This document shows positions 9,601-17,608 of a DNA stretch of 57,214 bases, piece by piece; position 1 is the stretch's first letter, and every line of letters starts with the position of its first letter. A program made the position numbers and the translations under genes. Below the pieces are notes generated by a model. The model was not told where the DNA came from and ran no database searches. It was given only the letters and a program-made list of their open reading frames with translations. The stretch spans positions 1 to 57,214 of the forward strand of contig JBEBGV010000029.1 of NCBI GenBank assembly GCA_040081265.1, in the 5' to 3' direction. The DNA comes from JBEBGV01 sp040081265. GTDB taxonomy: Bacteria; Acidobacteriota; Vicinamibacteria; Vicinamibacterales; UBA2999.

Positions 9601-10455
9601 CACCTTCTCCCAGCGACGAAGCTCCTCGCGCAGCGTGCGATAGCGACGCGCCTTGCCGGCCTGCCGCTTCAGCGTTCCCCGCTGCTTCTCCACTTCAAAC
9701 ACGATGTCGTCGACGCGCGTGAGATTCTGCTGCGCCGCTTCGAGCTTCAGCTCAGCCGAGCGACGACGCGACTTGTATTTGGTGATGCCGGCGGCTTCCT
9801 CGATCAGCTGACGGCGGTCGGCCGGGCGAGAACTCAGGATCATCCCGATCTTGCCCTGTTCGATGATCGAGTACGCCTTGGCGCCGAGCCCCGTGTCCAT
9901 CAGCAGTTCATGGACATCGCGCAGGCGACAGACCTCTCCATCGATCAGGTACTCACTCTCGCCAGACCGGTACAGGCGCCTGGTGACCTCCACGTCGCGC
10001 GTGAAGGCCCGCGCGAGCTCTTCGGCCACGGCCTGGGCTGCGTGGCTGTCGAGCACAGCGGTGCCGGCATGGTGACCGTTGCCATTGCCGTGAAATGCCA
10101 CGTCCCCGGGGGTGACGACGCCCTCGCTGAAGGTGACATTGACGTGCCCGCGGCCCGGGTCGTCCTGCCCTTCGCCGGCGCGGGGAGGAAGCGGTAAACC
10201 GCTCAGCTTGAGACGAACTTCAGCGGTGGCGCCGGGCTTTCTGGCGTCGCTGCCGTTGAAGATGACGTCCTCCATCTTGTCGCCACGCAGGCTCTTGGCA
10301 CTCTGCTCGCCAAGTACCCAGGTGATGGCGTCGGCGACGTTGCTCTTGCCGCAGCCGTTGGGGCCGACGATGGCGGTCACGCCCTCGTCAAAGGCCAGTT
10401 CGGAGCGGTCGGAGAAGGACTTGAAGCCGGAAATTTCCAGGTGTTCGAGGCGCAT
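6625..10455 (-). CDS. smc: Chromosome segregation ATPase SMC
   Basis: A 1276-residue SMC protein that dimerises and loads with ScpA/ScpB to organise the chromosome. The N-terminal head has Walker A GPNGCGKS (31-38); long coiled coils flank a hinge at about 560-690 (GAVADFIEADSRYERAVEAC region); the C-terminal head has the ABC signature LSGGEKALTAIAL near 1183 and Walker B with DEIDAPLDDANV near 1211. The ATG at 10455 gives the canonical MRLEHLEISGFKSF start; an upstream ATG at 10518 adds 21 atypical residues. Odd points: an insertion of about 50-60 residues in the N-terminal head (85-153) with a repeat-like LPLPPRAGEG stretch, and an acidic, Ala-rich insert before the C-terminal head. scpA/scpB are not nearby. 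Confidence 0.95.
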   Translation of the reverse strand: MRLEHLEISGFKSFSDRSELAFDEGVTAIVGPNGCGKSNVADAITWVLGEQSAKSLRGDKMEDVIFNGSDARKPGATAEVRLKLSGLPLPPRAGEGQDDPGRGHVNVTFSEGVVTPGDVAFHGNGNGHHAGTAVLDSHAAQAVAEELARAFTRDVEVTRRLYRSGESEYLIDGEVCRLRDVHELLMDTGLGAKAYSIIEQGKIGMILSSRPADRRQLIEEAAGITKYKSRRRSAELKLEAAQQNLTRVDDIVFEVEKQRGTLKRQAGKARRYRTLREELRRWEKVLLARRYRELAADIEAARTSLAGARERETSAAARVAEVESDLSRLRIEQAEADASAARLREAAHAGEIEINRRQQQQEFDRRQAEALDGRMAQLGEEVVDLSARREPARIALESRRLAVAEALAARDQAGTVLTEATRASADAQQQIEGLETDLEQVRGTLYGVINSATAVRHVIEHAEAQRGRVGETLAKLAVELDDVRVESEKVEAERGEASEALSRAHAALDGLKVDRTACEVALGSARTELEWRARSVRTGEQEVAALEARLASLEEVATSRAEFGDAARMVLVQADGRVGQQGAVADFIEADSRYERAVEACLGDLLQHVVVERHEQAEAGLSLVREHQAGRCGFVVVGADANEPARGVLASLGLARPLTDVVQVVGPHALTIRRVLPEAYVADTFADAVEAARMTTAPVATLDGDVIRGRHLVSGGARAESRGILSTRREIKELRERVTVERQALQRLIDEVSNFERSIAESTSMIAALSAEQHLQEKTLVGVDAQLARAADESLRLSRKGEMIGIERRQAEDERAQLDARYQDGQESLGRLEIEQRTAEEALAEAQRRLSRARAEVDELNSRAAEARAAHAGLFERAVALEAEVARLEEGARELEERIASRAGEREDVHRRREALLQSIADATDSLDAAIAQLTGQRELLRVADEGASALRVLVEGQDTVIRQARLMLDSVRQEAGDLEIRRATGESDLAHLKQSCMDVVQNTLDEVMVEVDELERSGFTATASAVVVMEEPDTEADDLEGTPVDAAAVEATTLSASGPLPSMTAEEAITRLKGKIDRLGPVNMMAIEQYDELETRHAFLTTQRKDLVDSIAQTAEAITRIDETSKVRFREAFAAIQANFAVTFSTLFGGGRAGLTLLDENDPLESGIDIVASPPGKRLQSVQLLSGGEKALTAIALMFAIFRYKPSPFCLLDEIDAPLDDANVGRFVEMLRSMLDRTQFILITHNRRTMEIANRLYGVTMEEPGVSKLISVQLH

Positions 10456-10564
10456 GGCTATGCCGGAAGCCGACTGATACGTGTGTGCCAGATTGTGGTG
10501 GACAGTGGTGGGGCACAACGCCGCGCGGGGGCGCGGACAGCCGTCGTGTCGCCAGAACTGCGCC

Positions 10565-10593
10565 AGTCTAGCAGCGGCTAGCTATAGTGGCAA
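10565..10593 (-). promoter_or_regulatory. Possible sigma-70-type promoter of smc
   Basis: Reading the minus strand, TTGCCA (10593-10588) and TAGACT (10570-10565) are 17 bases apart, matching -35 at five and -10 at four of six positions. This would start the transcript about 100 nt before the smc ATG. It is a pattern match only. Confidence 0.3.
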
Positions 10594-10622
10594 GGTCAAA
10601 CTGCCACCACAACATTTGGGGC

Positions 10623-12251
10623 TTATCGCGCCGCCGCGGCCCGTGCGCCAGGCGTCTGACTGAGGTTCAGCAGCTGCTCGGCTTCGGGGAAGAGGCCCAG
10701 GGCAAACTGCATCTGGGGATCGCTCTTGACCAGGTTCTTGCGAGCGGCGGAGATACCGAACAGGTCCAGGTCGATCTCGTAGCGCAACATGGCGCGGATG
10801 AAGGGCAGGTCCTTCTGCCACGCCGCCTCGTCCATCTTGACGCGAGACTTGACGACGAAATCCTTGAACTCGGCCACGATCGCGTCGGTCACTTCGAAGT
10901 CGGCGGCCAGATCACGCGGCGCGCTCGAGGTGGCGGTGATTCGAGTGTCGCCGCGACGGGAGAACCGCTGCGCGAAGGTGTCGAACAGCTGCCGATTGTT
11001 GATGGCGCGAGCAAATGTCGAGGGGCTGAAACCCTCTACCGGGCCGTCGAAGCGGCGATCCGGCTCGATTCCGCCGCCGCTGTACACCTTACGGCCGGCG
11101 TCGGTGTACTTGAGATCCGTTGCGGCGTGCGCTTTGTTGGCGTCCTGTTCACGCAACGTGTAGGTGAGGTAGTCGTCGAAGCCCTCGTCCCACGGCCGCT
11201 GAATCAGGCGTCCGCTCGGCGTGTAGTAATGCGCCGTCGTCACGGCCACGCCGGCCCCCTCGCTGACGCGATAGACCGACTGCACGAGCGCCTTGCCGAA
11301 GGTGGTCTCGCCGACAATCAGCGAACGGTCGTGATCCTGCAGCGCGCCTGACACGATCTCTGACGCACTGGCGCTGCTGCGGTTTACCAGGGTGACGATC
11401 GGCACGTTCAGGTATTCGCTCGGCTCGGTGGCGCGATAGTCCGAGTCGGAATTCGGCACGCGCCCGCGCGTATAGACCACCATATCGCCGCGGGGCAGGA
11501 AGCGATTGGACACCTTGATTGCCTGATCGAGGGCCCCACCCGGGTTGTTGCGAAGGTCAAACACCAGGCGCTTCATCCCGTCTCGTGTCAGGTCACGGAG
11601 CGCACGCCCCAGCTCGGCATCGGTGTTCTCGCCGAACTCGGACAGGCGAACGTAACCGGTCGTCCCGTCGATCATGAACGCGGCGGCAACCGTCGGGATG
11701 TGAATCTCGTCGCGGATGACCTCGAGATCGATCAGGGCGTCGTAGCTGGCGCGCCGAATCGCAATCTGCACCGGGGTGCCCTTGGCGCCGCGGAGAATCC
11801 GCACCGCCTGGTCGCTCGTCCATCCCTTGGTGTCTTGTCCGGTGATCCGGGCGATCACGTCGCCCCGGCGCATGCCCTTCTGGTAGGCCGGGGATCCCTC
11901 GAAGATCGAGACGACCGTGAGGTTGCCGTCTACGGCGGCGATGGTGATGCCGAGCCCGTAGTAGCGCCCCTCCTGGCGTTCGCGCATCTGCGCGTAGCTC
12001 TTGGGGTCCATGAAACTTGAATGCGGGTCCAGGGTCTGCAGCATGCCGCTGATCGCGCTGTACACCAGCCGATCCGACTCGACAGTGCCGACATAACCGG
12101 TCTCGACTGCCGCCAGCGCAGCCGTGAACACCTTCAGCTGGTCGGGAACCTTGTCCTGGGCGGATACGGCGTTGCGGCCGTAGAGCCCGCCGACGAGTGC
12201 GCACAGCACCACGGCAAATACCGCGGCGGATAACGACCGGTAGGTCCGCAT
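10623..12251 (-). CDS. S41-family C-terminal processing peptidase with PDZ domain
   Basis: A 542-residue exported serine protease of the CtpA/Prc type. It has an N-terminal signal/anchor (LSAAVFAVVLCALVGGLYG), a PDZ domain at about 100-190 (LGITIAAVDGNLTVVSIFEGSPA, GDVIARI) and the S41 catalytic domain, with FDLRNNPGGALDQAI leading into the Ser region NRSSASASEIVSG near 294 and the general-base Lys in GETTFGKALVQ near 317. A C-terminal extension of about 150 residues follows. Such enzymes trim or degrade periplasmic proteins and peptidoglycan hydrolases. It is divergent from tatA, with a 155-bp shared upstream region. Confidence 0.9.
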   Translation of the reverse strand: MRTYRSLSAAVFAVVLCALVGGLYGRNAVSAQDKVPDQLKVFTAALAAVETGYVGTVESDRLVYSAISGMLQTLDPHSSFMDPKSYAQMRERQEGRYYGLGITIAAVDGNLTVVSIFEGSPAYQKGMRRGDVIARITGQDTKGWTSDQAVRILRGAKGTPVQIAIRRASYDALIDLEVIRDEIHIPTVAAAFMIDGTTGYVRLSEFGENTDAELGRALRDLTRDGMKRLVFDLRNNPGGALDQAIKVSNRFLPRGDMVVYTRGRVPNSDSDYRATEPSEYLNVPIVTLVNRSSASASEIVSGALQDHDRSLIVGETTFGKALVQSVYRVSEGAGVAVTTAHYYTPSGRLIQRPWDEGFDDYLTYTLREQDANKAHAATDLKYTDAGRKVYSGGGIEPDRRFDGPVEGFSPSTFARAINNRQLFDTFAQRFSRRGDTRITATSSAPRDLAADFEVTDAIVAEFKDFVVKSRVKMDEAAWQKDLPFIRAMLRYEIDLDLFGISAARKNLVKSDPQMQFALGLFPEAEQLLNLSQTPGARAAAAR

Positions 12252-12275
12252 AGGACACTATGCTAATCGGTCGCC

Positions 12276-12305
12276 TTGACCCAGTCCAGAGGGGATTTCT
12301 ATAAT
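12276..12305 (+). promoter_or_regulatory. Consensus sigma-70-type promoter of the tat operon
   Basis: TTGACC at 12276-12281 and TATAAT at 12300-12305 are separated by 18 bases, five of six and six of six matches to the housekeeping consensus. Transcription would begin near 12312, leaving a leader of about 95 nt before tatA. It lies in the only gap upstream of tatA and points toward it. Confidence 0.75.
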
Positions 12306-12406
12306 CTCTACAGGCATTTCTTTAATCCAGTGAACGACTTGCGGCAATTCTGCACAAGTCGCACTGGGCCGGAGCCGACGCCGCCGGGGCAAGCAGGAGA
12401 CGCATT

Positions 12407-12721
12407 ATGTTTGGTTCAATTGGCATGCCCGAGCTCGTCATCATCCTGGTGATCGCGCTGATCATCTTCGGCCCGCGCAAACTGCCCGAACTCGGCCGCT
12501 CCCTGGGCAAGAGCATCGGGGAGTTCAAGAAAGCCTCGAACGAACTGCAGCGCACGCTCGAAGACGAGATCCGCGTTGAGGAGCGCAAGGAAAAGGCCGC
12601 CGTCACAAAGGTCGAACAGGACACGGCCATCGACGCCGGCACACTCCAGCCAGCGGCTGCCCCCGAACCCACCCCGGTTCCTGAAGCGGTCAATCGCACA
12701 AACACCGGCACCTCGGCGTAA
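12407..12721 (+). CDS. tatA: Sec-independent protein translocase TatA/TatE family
   Basis: A 104-residue protein with one N-terminal membrane helix (MPELVIILVIALIIF), the GPRKLPELGRSLGK hinge and amphipathic helix, and an acidic/Pro-rich tail (EPTPVPEAV). TatA oligomers form the pore for folded twin-arginine substrates, recruited by TatC, which is encoded eight bases downstream. No separate tatB is seen here, so the system may be of the minimal TatAC type or the partner may lie elsewhere. A consensus promoter lies upstream. Confidence 0.92.
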   Translation: MFGSIGMPELVIILVIALIIFGPRKLPELGRSLGKSIGEFKKASNELQRTLEDEIRVEERKEKAAVTKVEQDTAIDAGTLQPAAAPEPTPVPEAVNRTNTGTSA

Positions 12722-12729
12722 GCCCGCCC

Positions 12730-13569
12730 ATGGCGCTGGTTCCGTTTCCGAACAAGGCGGCCATCCGACCCAATCCGGATGCCGACCCGGACTGGGATGA
12801 AGACCCGTCCGACGATGGCGTTGGCAAGATGTCGTTTCTGGAGCATCTCGACGAGCTCCGGAAACGCATCATCTGGTCGGTGGCCTCGCTCGGCGTGGGC
12901 TTCCTGATCGTCATCTTCTTCATCCAGCAGGTGTTCGACTTCGTGATGAAGCCGATGCAGCGCCTGCTCCCGGCCGGACAGACGCTGATCTACACGGACC
13001 CCAGCGAAGCGTTCCTGCTGCAAATCAAGATCGCGATCATTGCGGGCCTGCTCGTGTCCTCGCCGCTGATCTTCACGCAGGTGTGGTTGTTCATCGCGCC
13101 TGGGCTGTACTCCCACGAAAAGAAGTGGGCGATCCCCTTCGTGGCGATGTCGACGTTCTTCTTCGTGCTCGGGGCTGCGTTCTCGCACTACGTGGTCTTC
13201 CCGATCGTGTGGCGCTTCTTCGTCGGCTTCACCACCGACTACCTGACGTTCATGCCGCGCGTCGAACCGGCGTTCTCGATGTACCTGCGGCTGATTCTCG
13301 CGCTCGGCATCACGTTTCAGCTGCCGACGGTCGTGCTCTTCCTGGCGCGCATGGGCATGGTGTCGCCGCGGTTCATGATCCGCCACTTCAAGTACGCGAT
13401 GCTGCTCATCATCATCGCCGCGGCCGTATTGTCGCCGGACGGCAGTGGAGTCGGCCTGCTCGCCATGGGCGGCCCGGTCATGGTGCTGTATATCTTCAGC
13501 ATCGGCCTGGCCTGGGCATTCGGAAAGAAGAAACCGAAGGATGGCGATTCGCACGTCCTCGGCGCGTGA
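12730..13569 (+). CDS. tatC: Sec-independent protein translocase TatC
   Basis: A 279-residue polytopic receptor for twin-arginine signal peptides. After an N-terminal cytoplasmic stretch comes the conserved MSFLEHLDELRKRIIWS motif (about residues 34-50), then six hydrophobic segments with the family motifs SSPLIFTQVWLFIAPGLY and FGITF-like LGITFQLPTVV. It follows tatA by eight bases. Its last 29 bases overlap the start of the HEAT-repeat gene, so all three genes probably form one transcript. The exported VOC protein in this window carries a Tat-like leader and is a candidate substrate. Confidence 0.95.
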   Translation: MALVPFPNKAAIRPNPDADPDWDEDPSDDGVGKMSFLEHLDELRKRIIWSVASLGVGFLIVIFFIQQVFDFVMKPMQRLLPAGQTLIYTDPSEAFLLQIKIAIIAGLLVSSPLIFTQVWLFIAPGLYSHEKKWAIPFVAMSTFFFVLGAAFSHYVVFPIVWRFFVGFTTDYLTFMPRVEPAFSMYLRLILALGITFQLPTVVLFLARMGMVSPRFMIRHFKYAMLLIIIAAAVLSPDGSGVGLLAMGGPVMVLYIFSIGLAWAFGKKKPKDGDSHVLGA

Positions 13570-14458
13570 CGTCGACTCACTCCTCCAGCAGCTTCGGAGT
13601 CCGGCGGCCCTCGAGCGCGACGCGGCCATCGCTCGCCTGCGCGTCATGGGCACCAGGGCCCTTCATCGCGTGCTTGGCGTCATCGCCGACCCTGCATCAT
13701 CGGGAGAGGTTCGCGTTGCGGCGCTGCGGGTCATCGACGCCGTTGATGACCTGAAGGTCAGACGCGCAGCCATGAACGCCGCGCGCGATTCCGACCCGGC
13801 CGTGGCCATCGCGGCCCTGCAGGTCCTGCGCCCCTGGATTACCCACGACGCAGACACGACCGTGCTCGAGAGCGTCACGGCGCTGGTGACCGACCAGACG
13901 CGCCTTCCCGACGTCAGGCGCGCTGCGCTCGACGCGCTGTCCGATCTCCCGTCTCACCTCACCGAACCGCTCGTGCACAGCGTCGCCGCCCAGCTCGCTG
14001 CCGCCCCGCCCCTCGACGATGCGGAGACTGCCGGAGAGTGGCTCGCCAACCACCAGGACGCGTCACTGGGTGTGCTGCACGATCTGATCAGTCAGGCCAG
14101 GGAGCACGGCAGGCACGAGGAGACTGATCCGGCGCGCCGCGCATGGCTGACCGTTCGCTCATCGGCACACGCGGTGCTCGCCCGACGCAACAGCCGCATT
14201 GCGCTCTACGATGCGCGCGAGTTATTTGAGCTCACCGACGAGGCGCTGCCTCTCGACCTGCTCGTGAGCATGCGTGCCATCGGCGATGTGGGTTGTCTCG
14301 AGGCCCTTGCCACCGCATGGGAACGCATGGCGCAGGACCAGTGGTGGCGGGAGCAGGTCCAGGATGCCGCGCGCGCCATCGTCTCGCGTGAGAAGGCCAC
14401 CGGGCGCAACGCAGTCATCAAGCGCATCCGCACGCGCTGGCCCGGCTTTCTCGCTTAG
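13541..14458 (+). CDS. HEAT-repeat-like helical protein
   Basis: A 305-residue, Ala/Arg-rich protein with no signal peptide. Repeated helical pairs (for example ERDAAIARLRVMGTRALHRV, VRVAALRVIDAVDDL, AAMNAARDSDPAVAIAALQV, DVRRAALDALSDL) fit HEAT/armadillo-type repeats in the first 150 residues; the rest is helical but without clear repeats. HEAT proteins bind other proteins; no enzyme motif is seen. The ATG at 13541 lies inside the end of tatC, suggesting coupled translation. It is convergent with proS, sharing four bases at the stops. A role in Tat export is only suggested by position. Confidence 0.7.
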   Translation: MAIRTSSARDVDSLLQQLRSPAALERDAAIARLRVMGTRALHRVLGVIADPASSGEVRVAALRVIDAVDDLKVRRAAMNAARDSDPAVAIAALQVLRPWITHDADTTVLESVTALVTDQTRLPDVRRAALDALSDLPSHLTEPLVHSVAAQLAAAPPLDDAETAGEWLANHQDASLGVLHDLISQAREHGRHEETDPARRAWLTVRSSAHAVLARRNSRIALYDARELFELTDEALPLDLLVSMRAIGDVGCLEALATAWERMAQDQWWREQVQDAARAIVSREKATGRNAVIKRIRTRWPGFLA

Positions 14459-15915
14459 TAGGACTTCGCGAACCAGGCGAGTGCGGTCGCAGGTCCGCCG
14501 CACTTGATGCAGGTCTTCCCTGCTGCCGTCTCCCCGGAGAACGGCATGTTGCGAATCGTGGCCTGCGTCTCGGTCTTGATCTCGGCCTCGCAGGTCGCCG
14601 AGCCGCACCAGGGCGAAATCACGAACCCGGGACGACCCTCCATCGTCGACTTGAACTCGTCGTAGCTCTCGGTGCTCGACGTATGGTCAGTCCTGAACTG
14701 CACGGCTCGATCGAACAGCGCCTGCTGGATGCTGGCCAGCAGCGTGACGACGTGCGCGTCGAGGCCCTCCATGGGCACAAACGACTTCTCGCGGGTGTCG
14801 CGACGCGCCAGCACGACCTGCGACTTCTCGATGTCCTTGGGACCGATCTCGAGCCGAAGGGGGACACCGCGCAGTTCCCATTCGTTGAACTTCCAGCCCG
14901 GGGTCTGGGAGTCGCGATCGTCGAGCATGACCCGCACATCGCGCGCGACAAGGGCATCGCGGATCGCCTGTGCTTGGGGCAGCACGGTTTCTTTCCAGTT
15001 TCCGCGCGGAATGGGCACGATCACGACCTGGTAGGGCGCGATCCTGGGTGGCAGAATCAAGCCGCCGTCGTCGCCGTGCGTCATGATCAGGGCACCGATC
15101 AGACGCCACGAGACGCCCCAGGACGTCGTGTACGCGTACTGCACCGACTTGTCGCGCGCCTGGAACTTGATGTCGTAGCTCTTCGAGAAGTTCTGTCCGA
15201 GATTGTGCGACGTCCCCGCCTGCAAGGCGCGCCCGTCGCGCATCAGGGCTTCGATGGAATACGTGCGATCCGCGCCCGCAAACTTCTCGCTGTCGGTCTT
15301 CTGCCCGTCGATAACCGGCATCGCCAGCTCGGTTTCGGCGAAGTTCTTGTAGACGCCCAGCATCTTGCGGGTTTCTTCCTCGGCCTCCTCGGCAGTCTCG
15401 TGGGCCGTGTGCCCCTCCTGCCACAGGAACTCGGTGGTGCGCAGGAACAGCCGTGTCACCTTCTCCCAGCGGACAACGTTGGCCCACTGGTTGATCAGGA
15501 TGGGCAGGTCACGCCACGACTGCACCCACTTGGCGTACATCGTGCCGATGATCGTTTCCGAGGTGGGCCTGACGACCAGGCGCTCCTCGAGCGGTTCGTG
15601 GCCGCCCTGGGTGACCCACGCCACTTCGGGTGCAAAACCCTCGACGTGCTCCGCCTCCTTCATCAGCAGGCTTTCCGGGATGAACAACGGAAAGTAGGCG
15701 TTGACGTGCCCGGTGGCCTTGAAGCGTTTGTCGAGCCCCTGCTGCATCAGCTCCCAGATCGCATAGCCATACGGACGAACGACCATGCACCCTTTGACCG
15801 GTGAATAGTCGGCCAGCTCGGCTCGACGAACGACGTCGATGTACCAGCGGGCAAAGTCCTGAGACTGGGGGGTGATTGCGGTGGGAAAGTCGGGAATGTC
15901 CTGATCGGTGGCCAT
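14455..15915 (-). CDS. proS: Prolyl-tRNA synthetase, eukaryote/archaeal type
   Basis: A 486-residue class II aminoacyl-tRNA synthetase charging tRNA-Pro. The length and the lack of the bacterial editing insertion place it in the short, eukaryote/archaeal-like ProRS group. Visible motifs: motif 1 region (KGCMVVRPYGYAIWELM, then FPLFIPESLL), motif 2 with VVRWEKVTRLFLRTTEFLWQEGHTAH, the anticodon-binding domain (QVVIVPIPRG, DDRDSQTPGWKFNEWELRGVP) and a C-terminal zinc-binding-like domain with Cys pairs (CGSATCE, CIKCGG) ending in AWFAKSY. A palindromic spacer separates it from nadB upstream of the window's next minus-strand block. Confidence 0.95.
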   Translation of the reverse strand: MATDQDIPDFPTAITPQSQDFARWYIDVVRRAELADYSPVKGCMVVRPYGYAIWELMQQGLDKRFKATGHVNAYFPLFIPESLLMKEAEHVEGFAPEVAWVTQGGHEPLEERLVVRPTSETIIGTMYAKWVQSWRDLPILINQWANVVRWEKVTRLFLRTTEFLWQEGHTAHETAEEAEEETRKMLGVYKNFAETELAMPVIDGQKTDSEKFAGADRTYSIEALMRDGRALQAGTSHNLGQNFSKSYDIKFQARDKSVQYAYTTSWGVSWRLIGALIMTHGDDGGLILPPRIAPYQVVIVPIPRGNWKETVLPQAQAIRDALVARDVRVMLDDRDSQTPGWKFNEWELRGVPLRLEIGPKDIEKSQVVLARRDTREKSFVPMEGLDAHVVTLLASIQQALFDRAVQFRTDHTSSTESYDEFKSTMEGRPGFVISPWCGSATCEAEIKTETQATIRNMPFSGETAAGKTCIKCGGPATALAWFAKSY

Positions 15916-15928
15916 CTGTTTCTTCAGT

Positions 15929-15990
15929 GTACCGGACGCCGGGTCCTTCGGACCCGGCCTACGTACGTAGGGCGGGTCGGAACGACCCGC
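15929..15990. repeat. Two hairpins with CCGGCCTACG-type repeat between proS and nadB
   Basis: GCCGGGTCCTTCGGACCCGGC (about 15936-15957) is a perfect-type stem-loop, followed by CTACGTACGTAG and CGGGTCGGAACGACCCG, a second stem-loop. The CCGGCCTACG core matches the repeats at 6538-6606. Lying after nadB and before proS on the minus strand, it may end nadB transcripts, but there is no T run. Confidence 0.5.
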
Positions 15991-15993
15991 CGG

Positions 15994-17568
15994 TCAGTCG
16001 TGAGTCACGTCGCCGATGCGCCGCTGCCAGCGGGCATCGTCACGCGCCGGGAAGTCGGACCGATAATGGCCCCCGCGGCTCTCCTCTCGCCGCAGCGCCG
16101 CACGGGCAACCCGCAGCCCCACGGTCACGATGCTGTGGAGGCGTCGGGTGCTCGAGTCGATGAGCTGCCCCGTCTCCACCGATCGGAGGGTGCCCGTCCA
16201 GCGGGTCAGTTGGCTGACCGCGTCTTCGAGGCCCGCGCGCGAGCGAACGAGGCCCACGTGACGCCACATCGTCTGGCGAACGACATCGGCCGGCGGCAAG
16301 TCGTCGTGATTGGCGTCTGGCGCGGCATACGTCGCGACGTCGAACGCCGGGTGCAGGGTGGCGGGAAGTGCCCTGTCGTGCATCGCCACCGCCGCACGCG
16401 CACCAAACACCAGGCCTTCGAGCAGCGAGTTGCTGGCCAGGCGATTGGCGCCGTGGACGCCAGTGCAGGCGACCTCACCCGCGGCAAAGAGGCCGAGGAT
16501 TGACGTTCGCCCATCCAAATCCGTGTCCACGCCGCCCATGACGTAGTGCGCGGCCGGGCTGACCGGAATGGGATCGCGCGCAAGGTCGAGACCGACTTCC
16601 GCGCACGCCGCCACGATGGTCGGGAAGCGAGCGCGCACGAAGTCAGCGTCGAGATGCGCGAGCGTCAGATACACGGGGGCAGCGGTGCCGGCGATCTCTC
16701 GGACGATTGCACGGGCGACCAGATCGCGGGAGGCCAGGTCCCCTGCCGGTTCGTATCGCGTCATGAACGCCTCGCCGGCGGCATTGATCAGGCGGGCGCC
16801 CTCTCCACGCAGGGCCTCCGACAACAGGAAGCGCGGCGACCCCGGAACGTTGAGCGCCGTGGGATGAAACTGGACGAACTCGAGATCAGCGAGGCGCGCT
16901 CCGGCATCGGCCGCCATCGCCACCCCGTCGCCGGTCGCCACCGCGGGGTTGGTCGTCTCGCTGAACACCTGCCCGGCCCCGCCCGTTGCCAGCAACGTGC
17001 TGCGGGCCGACGCGGTGCCCAGGGAACCGGACCCGGCGACGAAGTCGGCGCCGTCGCACACGCCGTCGCGCACGCGCAGGCGGGTTGCCAGGGCATCGTC
17101 GTAGACACGGATTCTGGGATTGGCGGCAACGCGCGACCATAGGAGGCGACTGATTTCCCGCCCCGTCGCATCCCGAGCGTGCAACACCCGCCGAACGGTG
17201 TGGGCCGCCTCGCGTCCGAGTGCTGGCGCTCCGGAGGCGTCGCGATCGAAAGCGGCCCCCCACTCGATCAGCTCGCGCACGTAGAACGGCCCCTCGCGAA
17301 CCAGGACGTTCACGGCGTCGACCGAACACAAGCCGTCACCGGCGGCGAGCGTATCTTGTGCGTGGAGCTCAGGCGAGTCGTCTGGGCCCATCGCTGCCGC
17401 GATGCCGCCCTGTGCGTAGCCAGTATTGCTTTCGGCCGGGCCCGCCTTCGTGAGAACGACCACGTCCCCATGACTGGCCAGCGACAGTGCCGCTCGCAGT
17501 CCGGCGATGCCACTGCCTATGACCAGGAAATCCCCGCCGACGTTCACGGGTGGTATCCTATCAACCAA
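15994..17568 (-). CDS. nadB: L-aspartate oxidase
   Basis: A 524-residue FAD enzyme oxidising L-aspartate to iminoaspartate in de novo NAD synthesis. The N-terminal dinucleotide fold (FLVIGSGIAGLRAALSL) is followed by NTGYAQGGIAAAM, the substrate region FVQFHPTAL, ARDLVARAI, SPAAHYVMGGVDTDLDGRTS and GLFAAGEVACTGVHGANRLASNSLLEGLVFG, all typical of the NadB/SdhA flavoprotein family. Length and the absence of a covalent-FAD His context favour NadB over SdhA. The start is uncertain: a TTG at 17568 or a GTG at 17547. Divergent from aroB; nadA and nadC are not in the window. Confidence 0.92.
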   Translation of the reverse strand: MVDRIPPVNVGGDFLVIGSGIAGLRAALSLASHGDVVVLTKAGPAESNTGYAQGGIAAAMGPDDSPELHAQDTLAAGDGLCSVDAVNVLVREGPFYVRELIEWGAAFDRDASGAPALGREAAHTVRRVLHARDATGREISRLLWSRVAANPRIRVYDDALATRLRVRDGVCDGADFVAGSGSLGTASARSTLLATGGAGQVFSETTNPAVATGDGVAMAADAGARLADLEFVQFHPTALNVPGSPRFLLSEALRGEGARLINAAGEAFMTRYEPAGDLASRDLVARAIVREIAGTAAPVYLTLAHLDADFVRARFPTIVAACAEVGLDLARDPIPVSPAAHYVMGGVDTDLDGRTSILGLFAAGEVACTGVHGANRLASNSLLEGLVFGARAAVAMHDRALPATLHPAFDVATYAAPDANHDDLPPADVVRQTMWRHVGLVRSRAGLEDAVSQLTRWTGTLRSVETGQLIDSSTRRLHSIVTVGLRVARAALRREESRGGHYRSDFPARDDARWQRRIGDVTHD

Positions 17569-17608
17569 TCAACGCACCACGCACGTCCTCGCGATCAGAC
17601 ACCTGCAC

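Noticed and set aside
7843..10197. Very long open frame on the plus strand opposite smc
   Set aside because: It is antisense to a clear SMC protein, has no recognisable domains, and arises from high GC at third codon positions.
14683..15804. Long plus-strand open frame opposite proS
   Set aside because: ProRS motifs run through the opposite strand; the plus-strand translation is low in normal hydrophobic patterning and matches nothing.
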